Positions 41,094 to 47,348 of a DNA stretch of 47,348 nt are shown piece after piece. The DNA is from an uncultured Pelagibacteraceae bacterium. Lineage in GTDB: Bacteria > Pseudomonadota > Alphaproteobacteria > Pelagibacterales > AG-422-B15. Both the position numbers and the translations under genes were made by a program. Each line of letters begins with the position of its first letter. Positions within the stretch are counted from its first letter, which is position 1. Location: contig CACNXQ010000008.1 in NCBI GenBank assembly GCA_902624455.1, forward strand, positions 1 to 47,348. Reading direction: 5' to 3'. The notes beneath the pieces are model-generated. The model was given only the letters and a program-made list of their open reading frames with translations. It was not told where the DNA came from and made no database searches.

Positions 41094-42014
41094 ATGAAAA
41101 AATTAAAAATTGTTTTTATGGGTACAGCAGAATTTGCAGTGCCGACATTAGAAAAACTTTTTAAATCAGGACATGATGTAGTAAGCGTATATTCATCATC
41201 CCCAAAAAAAGCTAATCGTGGCATGACTATAACTCAATCTCCAGTGTCATCGACTGCTAAAAAGTTTAATTTAGATTTACATTATCCTGATAACTTGAAA
41301 TCTAATGATGAATATAATCGATTAAAAGCACTCGCACCTGATATCATAATTGTTATTGCTTATGGTATGATTCTTCCACCTGAGATTCTAGCTATACCAA
41401 AAAAAGGGTGTTTTAATTTACATGCTTCGATACTACCGAGATGGAGAGGTGCAGCACCGATTCAAAGAGCAATGATAAATGGTGATGTTAAAACAGGTAT
41501 ATCTATTATTAAAATAGATGAAGGTTTAGACACTGGAGACATTGTTCTTAAAAAAGAAATATCAATAGATGATGATGATAATTACAGAGATCTTGAAAAA
41601 AAACTATCCATTCTAGGAGCAGAAAGTTTTGAAAATTTCTTTGATAAGATTGAGGACCCTGAATTATTTGAGAAACAGGATGATGCAAAATCATCGTATG
41701 CAAAAAAGATTTTAAAATCTGAAGCCAGAATTAGTTGGAACGATAGTGCGTCAGTTATTTCAAGGAAAATCAATGCTTTCTTCCCAAAACCAGGTGCTTG
41801 GTTTGAGTATGAATCTAAAAGAGTCAAAATTATTAAGGCAAAAAAGGATGATCAAAGTGGAATTCCTGGTGAGGTATTAGATTCTAATTTGAAAATTGCA
41901 TGTGGGGAAAATTCAGTTCAAATTATAGAGATTCAAAAAGAGGGCAAGCAATCATGTAGTGTAGAAAAATTTTTATTAGGTAATAAAATTAATAAAGGAA
42001 CTATACTGAAATGA
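41094..42014 (+). CDS. fmt: methionyl-tRNA formyltransferase
   Basis: Transfers a formyl group from 10-formyl-THF to initiator Met-tRNA. 306 residues. The catalytic site is clear: NLHASILPRWRGAAPIQRAM with the Asn-His pair, followed by the SIIKIDEGLDTGD loop. The C-terminal OB-like tRNA-binding domain has AFFPKPGAWFEYESKRVKII. Overlaps truA by 4 bases (ATGA). Confidence 0.97.
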   Translation: MKKLKIVFMGTAEFAVPTLEKLFKSGHDVVSVYSSSPKKANRGMTITQSPVSSTAKKFNLDLHYPDNLKSNDEYNRLKALAPDIIIVIAYGMILPPEILAIPKKGCFNLHASILPRWRGAAPIQRAMINGDVKTGISIIKIDEGLDTGDIVLKKEISIDDDDNYRDLEKKLSILGAESFENFFDKIEDPELFEKQDDAKSSYAKKILKSEARISWNDSASVISRKINAFFPKPGAWFEYESKRVKIIKAKKDDQSGIPGEVLDSNLKIACGENSVQIIEIQKEGKQSCSVEKFLLGNKINKGTILK

Positions 42015-42751
42015 AGAGGTATAAAATTAAAATAGAATATGATGGAAGTCCATTTGTAGGTTGGCAAAGACAAGAAAATGGAGAGTCAGTTCAAGGTTGT
42101 CTTGAGAGAGTTCTAGAGAATATTTTTGAAGAGGAAATTGTAGTTTACGGAGCTGGTAGAACTGATGCAGGTGTTCATGCCATGGGCCAAGTAGCTCATT
42201 TTGATATTACTAAAAAAGATCTGGAAACATATATTATTAAGAATGCTATAAATGACCACTTGCGGCCACATCCAATTTCAATTTTAAATATTGATGAAGT
42301 AGATCAAACATTTCATGCAAGGTTTGATGCTATTCAAAGAAAATATTTGTATAGAATTATTAATAGAAAATCTCCTCTTACAATTGAAAAGGGAAGGGCT
42401 TGGCATGTTTATAAAGATCTGAATGTCGAGAAAATGAAACAATGTATTATACTTTTAGAAGGCAAGCATGATTTTACAACATTCAGGTCTGCTCATTGCC
42501 AGTCAGACTCACCAATCAAAACTCTAGATGAAATAAAGATAAGTAGATCTGAAGAAAATATTTATTTAGGTTTTGTGGCAAAATCATTTCTACACCATCA
42601 AATTAGATCTATCGTTGGTAGCATAAAACTAGTTGGTGAGGAGCATTGGACAATAGATCACTTAGAAAAAGCGTTCATATCTAAAGATAGAAAACAGTGC
42701 GGTGCGCTGGCACCACCCGATGGTCTTTATTTTATGGAAGTAAATTACTAA
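42011..42751 (+). CDS. truA: tRNA pseudouridine(38-40) synthase
   Basis: 246 residues. The catalytic Asp52 lies in YGAGRTDAGVHAMGQVAHF; FHARFDAIQRKYLYRI and FLHHQIRSIVGSI complete the TruA signature. It modifies the anticodon arm of tRNAs. It is translationally coupled with fmt. A 26-bp gap separates it from the convergent dapE; no terminator hairpin is visible in that gap. Confidence 0.96.
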   Translation: MKRYKIKIEYDGSPFVGWQRQENGESVQGCLERVLENIFEEEIVVYGAGRTDAGVHAMGQVAHFDITKKDLETYIIKNAINDHLRPHPISILNIDEVDQTFHARFDAIQRKYLYRIINRKSPLTIEKGRAWHVYKDLNVEKMKQCIILLEGKHDFTTFRSAHCQSDSPIKTLDEIKISRSEENIYLGFVAKSFLHHQIRSIVGSIKLVGEEHWTIDHLEKAFISKDRKQCGALAPPDGLYFMEVNY

Positions 42752-42777
42752 AACTATTTAAGCTAAGGTTTGAAAAT

Positions 42778-43932
42778 TTAATTAAAGTAATTTTTAAGGA
42801 TATTTTTATAAATATTCTTTAATTTAGAAATATCTTCAATTTCAACATTTTCATCAATCTGATGAGCGCTTTTACCAACTAAACCAAATTCTACAACTTC
42901 ACAATAGTCCTTAAAAAATCTAGCGTCTGATGTACCACCAGTTGTTGAAAGATCTGAGTCTAAACCTGTAATTTCATCAACAGATTTTTTTATTATGCTG
43001 GTAAATTTTCCTCTTTGAGTAAGAAAAGGTTCTGCGGTACAATAAAAATCAACTTGAGACTTATAATCGCTATTTTTTGTGAATTTCTCAACAATTTCAC
43101 CTATTAACTTTTGCAAATCTTCTGATGTATGATCAGTATTGAAACGAATATTTAGCTGAGCCGAAGCATTATTAGGAACGACATTTGTTGCTCCTTCACT
43201 GGAACTAATATTTACAAACTCAATATTTGACGGAGGAAACTCTTCAGAACCCTCATCTAATTTAAGACTATTTAATTCATGTATAATTTTATTAAGTGGC
43301 TCAATTGGATTTAAATTCCATTGAGGATATGCGACATGACCCTGCTTGCCAGTAATATTAATCGTTGCCATTAAACTTCCTCTTCTACCAATTTTAATCA
43401 TTTCACCAAGATTTTTTGGTGATGTGGGTTCGCCTACTAAGCATGAGGCTATTTTTTCACCTTCGCTGTAAATTTTATCTAATACTTTCTTTGTACCATT
43501 TATTGCAGGACCCTCTTCATCATTTGTAATCAACATACTAATTGATCCTTTAAATTTATTACTATTAATAAACTCTCGCGCTGCACAAATAAACGCTGCT
43601 ATAGCAGACTTCATATCACTTGAACCACGTCCATAGATTTTGCCTTTATTTTCACTTCCTTTAAAGGGATCAAAAGACCAGGCTGACTCGTCCCCAATAG
43701 GGACTACATCTGTATGCCCTCCAAAGCAAAAATTTGGTTCCTCGTTTCCAAATTTTGCATAAAGATTGTCTACATCAGGTGTATTTTTATCAGTAAACTT
43801 ATACCTTTTACAATTAAAGCCGATAGCTGTTAATTCATTCTCTAAAAACTCTAATACACCATCGTTTTCAGGAGTAATACTTTTATAATTAATCAGCGAT
43901 TTTGTGAGTTCAATTTCATTCATAATGTTCAC
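42778..43932 (-). CDS. dapE: succinyl-diaminopimelate desuccinylase
   Basis: M20 metallopeptidase that removes succinate from N-succinyl-LL-DAP in lysine and peptidoglycan synthesis. 384 residues. Zinc ligands: FGGHTDVVP, GRGSSDMKSAIAAF, TNDEEGPAINGTKK, GEPT and the C-terminal TTGGTSDARF and KSAHQIDE segment. Six bases lie between its ATG and the dapD stop, so dapD and dapE are one operon, upstream genes argB and yidC probably included. This argues that the organism uses the succinylase route. Confidence 0.96.
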   Translation of the reverse strand: MNIMNEIELTKSLINYKSITPENDGVLEFLENELTAIGFNCKRYKFTDKNTPDVDNLYAKFGNEEPNFCFGGHTDVVPIGDESAWSFDPFKGSENKGKIYGRGSSDMKSAIAAFICAAREFINSNKFKGSISMLITNDEEGPAINGTKKVLDKIYSEGEKIASCLVGEPTSPKNLGEMIKIGRRGSLMATINITGKQGHVAYPQWNLNPIEPLNKIIHELNSLKLDEGSEEFPPSNIEFVNISSSEGATNVVPNNASAQLNIRFNTDHTSEDLQKLIGEIVEKFTKNSDYKSQVDFYCTAEPFLTQRGKFTSIIKKSVDEITGLDSDLSTTGGTSDARFFKDYCEVVEFGLVGKSAHQIDENVEIEDISKLKNIYKNILKNYFN

Positions 43933-43938
43933 GAGAAG

Positions 43939-44760
43939 TTAATCTCTTAGGAGTTCATTAATTGAAGTTTTTTTTCTAGTTTTTTCATCAACTGTTTTTA
44001 CAATAACAACACAATAAAGACTAGGTTTTGAAGGATCTTTATTTGGTAGAGATCCAGGAACCACAACTGAGAATGGTGGCACCTCACCATAAGTTATTTC
44101 ACCAGTCTCCCTGTTAACAATCTTTGTAGATGCACCAAGATAAACTCCCATTGATAGGACAGAACCTTCTCTTACAATGACACCCTCTGCAACTTCAGCT
44201 CTTGCGCCTACAAAGCAATCATCTTCAATAATGACAGGGTTTGCCTGCAGTGGCTCGAGAACACCTCCAATTCCTACTCCACCTGACAAGTGACAGTTTT
44301 TTCCAATTTGAGCACATGAACCGACAGTTGCCCAAGTATCAACCATTGTTCCTTCATCTATGAATGCTCCAATATTGACAAAAGAAGGCATAAGAACAAC
44401 ACCTTTACCAATAAATGACCCTTTTCTTACAGTGCCATTAGGAACATGTCTATAACCGGCACTATTCCAATCTTCCTCAGTCCAATTAACTGTTTTTCCG
44501 TCAACTTTATCAAACCAACTTGTGTAGGGACCTTTTAAAACTTTATTATCATTTATCCTAAAAGAGATAAGAACAGCTTTTTTAACCCATTCATTCACAA
44601 TCCATTCGTTATTATTTTTTTCTGCGACCCTAATTAAACCAGAGTCTAGATTTTCAATTGTTTCATTAACAGCTTTAACAATTTCAGCATCTGATGAACT
44701 AATACTTGTTATGTTAGTCCATGCATTATCAATAATGTTTCTAAGTTCATTTTCAGTCAT
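43939..44760 (-). CDS. dapD: tetrahydrodipicolinate N-succinyltransferase
   Basis: 273 residues, as in E. coli (274). The left-handed beta-helix hexapeptide repeats run from about residue 100 to 225: [38 protein letters not shown] and [19 protein letters not shown]. It uses succinyl-CoA to acylate tetrahydrodipicolinate in lysine/DAP synthesis. It starts 1 base after argB's stop. dapE follows 6 bases later. Confidence 0.97.
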   Translation of the reverse strand: MTENELRNIIDNAWTNITSISSSDAEIVKAVNETIENLDSGLIRVAEKNNNEWIVNEWVKKAVLISFRINDNKVLKGPYTSWFDKVDGKTVNWTEEDWNSAGYRHVPNGTVRKGSFIGKGVVLMPSFVNIGAFIDEGTMVDTWATVGSCAQIGKNCHLSGGVGIGGVLEPLQANPVIIEDDCFVGARAEVAEGVIVREGSVLSMGVYLGASTKIVNRETGEITYGEVPPFSVVVPGSLPNKDPSKPSLYCVVIVKTVDEKTRKKTSINELLRD

Positions 44761-44761
44761 A

Positions 44762-45649
44762 TTACTTTTTAATTAGTGTCCCAGCTCCTTGTTTAGTTAA
44801 CAACTCCATTAAAACAGCATTTTGTTTTCTACCATCAATTAATGCAACACCTTTTGCACCATTTCTGAGTGTATTAAAACAAGCTCTTATTTTTGGTATC
44901 ATGCCACTTTTTATAGTGCCTTTTTTGATGTATTCAAAAGCTTTTTTACGATCTAATTCAGAAATTAACTTTTTATTATTATTCAATACCCCTTCAACAT
45001 CAGTAAGTAACAACAATCTCTCAGCTTTTAATGTTTCAGCTATGAAAGCAGCGGCGGTGTCAGCATTAATATTTAAACAAGTACCATTTTTTGTATATCC
45101 TATTGGAGCGATGACTGGTACTTTTTTACTTTTAATGATTTCATGAATAGTCTTCTTATGTAATTTAGTTGGTTCACCTACATAGCCAATATTTCCATTT
45201 AGAGCAATTTTAGCTTCTATAACTTTTAAACTTATCCCATCTACTCTTTTAGATATACGACCGAATTTGTTAAGTTCATGTGAAATTGATTTATTAAGTT
45301 TTTTTGCTAAAATATTTTTTACAATTTTAAGAATAGACTCTGTTGTCACTCTAAGTCCTTGATATTCGCTATCTTTAATTTTTCTTTTTTTTAATTCAGC
45401 TTCTATTTGTGGACCTCCCCCATGTACTACAATTATTTTTATTCCAACTTTGTTGAGTAAAGCTATATTTTTAGAAAATGACTTCATCAGGTTATTCTTA
45501 GTAAGTGCATAACCACCATATTTGATAACAATTATTTTATTTTGATATCTTTTTATAAAATTTATTGAGGACGAATGGAATTTTTTACCTGCAGGCCAAA
45601 ATGTGGAAAGTAATTTATTTAAATTTAAATCACCCTTTTTACTATTCAT
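44762..45649 (-). CDS. argB: acetylglutamate kinase
   Basis: Second step of arginine synthesis, phosphorylating N-acetylglutamate. 295 residues of the amino-acid kinase fold: [10 protein letters not shown] near the N-terminus, [29 protein letters not shown] and LLTDVEGVL. The Gly-rich nucleotide-binding motifs are all present. Its position with dapD/dapE is a known alphaproteobacterial arrangement rather than a functional pairing. It follows yidC with an 8-bp gap. Confidence 0.97.
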   Translation of the reverse strand: MNSKKGDLNLNKLLSTFWPAGKKFHSSSINFIKRYQNKIIVIKYGGYALTKNNLMKSFSKNIALLNKVGIKIIVVHGGGPQIEAELKKRKIKDSEYQGLRVTTESILKIVKNILAKKLNKSISHELNKFGRISKRVDGISLKVIEAKIALNGNIGYVGEPTKLHKKTIHEIIKSKKVPVIAPIGYTKNGTCLNINADTAAAFIAETLKAERLLLLTDVEGVLNNNKKLISELDRKKAFEYIKKGTIKSGMIPKIRACFNTLRNGAKGVALIDGRKQNAVLMELLTKQGAGTLIKK

Positions 45650-45657
45650 TTAGATTG

Positions 45658-47348
45658 CTAATTTGTTTTGATTTTTGTTCTACGTGTAATAATCCACTGC
45701 TGAATGATTGATAGCACATTGTTAGTAGTCCAATATATTACCAATCCTGCAGCAAACTGCGCTAAAAGAATTGTTATAAATAGTGGAAAGAATGCAAATA
45801 TTTTTGCCTGAATTGGATCTGGTGGAGCAGGATTTAATTTTTGCTGAAGATACATTGTTACACCCATAAGAACTGGCCAAATACCAATAATTAAAAAAGA
45901 TGGCGGGTCCCAAGGTATAAGTCCGAAAAGATTGAAAATTGTTGTTGGATCTTTAGCTGCAAGATCTTGTATCCAACCATAAAATGGTGCATGCCTCATC
46001 TCAATAGATACAAACAACATCTTATAAATTGCAAAAAAGAATGGTATTTGAATTAGTATAGGCAGACATCCAGAAACTGGATTTACTTTTTCTTTTTTAT
46101 ACAAAGCCATTAAGGCCTGCTGTTGCTGCTGTCTATCATCTTTATATAAATCCTTAATTCTAGTCATTTCAGGCTGCAACAGCTTCATTTTCGCCATCGA
46201 AGCAAATGACCAGTTTGCAAGAGGAAAAAATATAATCCTAATAATGACTGTAAGCATGATGATAGCTAGGCCAAAGTTACCTGAGAATTCTGAAAAGTAG
46301 TATATTACATAGAACAATGGTTTCGTTAAAAAGTAGAACCATCCCCAATCAATAGCTAAGTCAAAATTATAGATGTCATAATCTTCCTTATACTGATCAA
46401 TAAGTTTAGCCTCTTTAGCCCCAATAAATATTTGACTATTTTTTTCTAATTCTTGTCCAGGTTTAACGTTTGAAGACTTTAAAGTTCTAAAATAAGCTAT
46501 GTAGCCATTGTCATAAGTGTAGATAGCTTTAAAGTTTTCGGTTTGATCAGGTATTAAAGCTGCTAACCAATATTTATCAGTAATTCCAATCCATCCATTG
46601 TTACTTTCAAAATTTAAAGTTTCACCATCATCTTTTAACTCATCATAATCGATTAGTTCTAATTGTTCCTCTAAAACTCCAAGTAGACCTTCATGAAGGA
46701 TAAACATTCCTGACAATGCTGGCGCAGTTTTACGTTTGATTTTGCTTGCATTATTTAAGATTATTGAGTCGTCTGAATTGTTAATTACTCTTTGATTAAT
46801 ATTAAACAGATAATCTCCATCCATGGATATTGAAGAAATAAAAGTTTGACCAGTATTATTTTTCCATTCAAATTCGATTTCATTTTCTGAGGTTAATGTC
46901 TTATTATTATTAACAAGCTTCCAAACGGTATTAGAATTTGGGAGTTCGATATCTAATGACTGATTTGAAATCCATCCAAAGGTAACTTCATAACCATCAC
47001 GTGTATTGTAAGGCCTTAATACTCTTATTAGATCGGACTCTTCATCAAGTGTTTCTTTATAGTTCTTAAGAGTAATATCGTCAATTTTTAATCCTTTAAG
47101 GTTAATTGAACCAAGGATATTATTTGTATTAATTTGTACTCTCTCATCTTCTCTTAATGCAATATCTAGCGAAATTGAACTAGTGTCATTTGCTTCTAGT
47201 ATATCTTCAATTTCATCAATACTTTGAGACTCCAAATTATTTAGGTTAGAGCTGTCTAAGTTTACATCTGAATTATTATTAGTCATAGGTTGCTGATATG
47301 GATCTTCAACAAATAATGACCAAATTAGTAAAACACCAATTGATAAAA
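45658..47348 (-). CDS. yidC: membrane protein insertase YidC (N-terminus beyond window edge)
   Basis: Inner-membrane insertase for proteins targeted with or without SecYEG. The internal ATG at 47284-47286 is not the start: the frame continues to 47348 and encodes the first transmembrane helix end (SIGVLLIWSLFVEDPYQQ), so the gene is cut there. 562 residues are visible. The long periplasmic P1 domain fills about residues 40-330. The conserved 60KD_IMP core follows, with AIIMLTVIIRIIFFPL, MARIKDLYKDDRQQQQQ-like basic loop and NPVSGCLPILIQIPFFFAIYKML. The tail RRTKIKTN is basic. Confidence 0.95.
   Translation of the reverse strand, partial: LSIGVLLIWSLFVEDPYQQPMTNNNSDVNLDSSNLNNLESQSIDEIEDILEANDTSSISLDIALREDERVQINTNNILGSINLKGLKIDDITLKNYKETLDEESDLIRVLRPYNTRDGYEVTFGWISNQSLDIELPNSNTVWKLVNNNKTLTSENEIEFEWKNNTGQTFISSISMDGDYLFNINQRVINNSDDSIILNNASKIKRKTAPALSGMFILHEGLLGVLEEQLELIDYDELKDDGETLNFESNNGWIGITDKYWLAALIPDQTENFKAIYTYDNGYIAYFRTLKSSNVKPGQELEKNSQIFIGAKEAKLIDQYKEDYDIYNFDLAIDWGWFYFLTKPLFYVIYYFSEFSGNFGLAIIMLTVIIRIIFFPLANWSFASMAKMKLLQPEMTRIKDLYKDDRQQQQQALMALYKKEKVNPVSGCLPILIQIPFFFAIYKMLFVSIEMRHAPFYGWIQDLAAKDPTTIFNLFGLIPWDPPSFLIIGIWPVLMGVTMYLQQKLNPAPPDPIQAKIFAFFPLFITILLAQFAAGLVIYWTTNNVLSIIQQWIITRRTKIKTN

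Noticed and set aside
47284-47286. ATG as the YidC start
   Set aside because: The frame continues upstream to the window edge and encodes the first membrane helix.

Overview
The window reads as a chromosomal segment of a low-GC, gene-dense, free-living alphaproteobacterium, most likely a marine streamlined lineage (SAR11-like, HIMB59 or AEGEAN-169 type). That placement is an inference. It rests on strong A/T bias, many 1-28 bp gene overlaps, and gene orders typical of Alphaproteobacteria: a small SRP RNA just upstream of dnaX-ybaB-recR, a membrane cytochrome c next to kdsB-pheA, and def-fmt-truA facing dapE-dapD-argB-yidC. Nearly all the sequence is coding. Both edges cut a gene: a DMT transporter loses its C-terminus on the left and YidC loses its N-terminus on the right.

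Region 1 (1-12.1 kb) has a DMT transporter and an alpha/beta hydrolase on the minus strand. These are followed by a plus-strand run of two envelope glycosyltransferases overlapping thrS, then infC, rpmI, rplT, pheS, pheT, lepA and tRNA-Ser(GGA). ThrRS lacks the N-terminal TGS domain. infC starts at a rare ATC codon behind a strong Shine-Dalgarno.

Region 2 (12.0-14.6 kb) is the accessory spot. The tRNA-Ser gene, from the first base of its anticodon loop to just past CCA, is repeated perfectly (59 bp) 757 bp downstream. This att-like pair encloses a roughly 0.7-kb integrase-less remnant with one small secreted-protein gene and a 15-bp internal repeat. After it come an MFS carrier, a GC-rich palindromic stretch of unknown nature and a small cysteine-rich protein.

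Region 3 (14.6-27.8 kb) is metabolic. It has a true-type ACC deaminase; an operon with an ABC1 kinase-like protein, a photolyase-like protein whose FAD domain comes first, DoxX and a small secreted protein; an alternative oxidase; a LysE exporter; and an operon of YjbQ, a biotin-type carboxyltransferase and an Asp/Glu-racemase-like enzyme. SelO, a split amino-acid ABC system without an ATPase, a MATE exporter and a cold-shock gene follow. The cold-shock Shine-Dalgarno can be sequestered by an upstream complement.

Region 4 (27.8-34.9 kb) holds small hypotheticals, a sterol-desaturase-family hydroxylase, a Ser/Gly-repeat TPR protein, a lipoprotein fusing a plastocyanin-like domain to a beta-helix with a PLDc_N membrane partner, an NlpC/P60 hydrolase and an AmpG-like permease.

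Region 5 (35-47.3 kb) is housekeeping: cytochrome c, kdsB, pheA, nudC, SRP RNA, dnaX-ybaB-recR, def-fmt-truA, dapE-dapD-argB and yidC. No CRISPR array, rRNA, complete mobile element or origin was seen.
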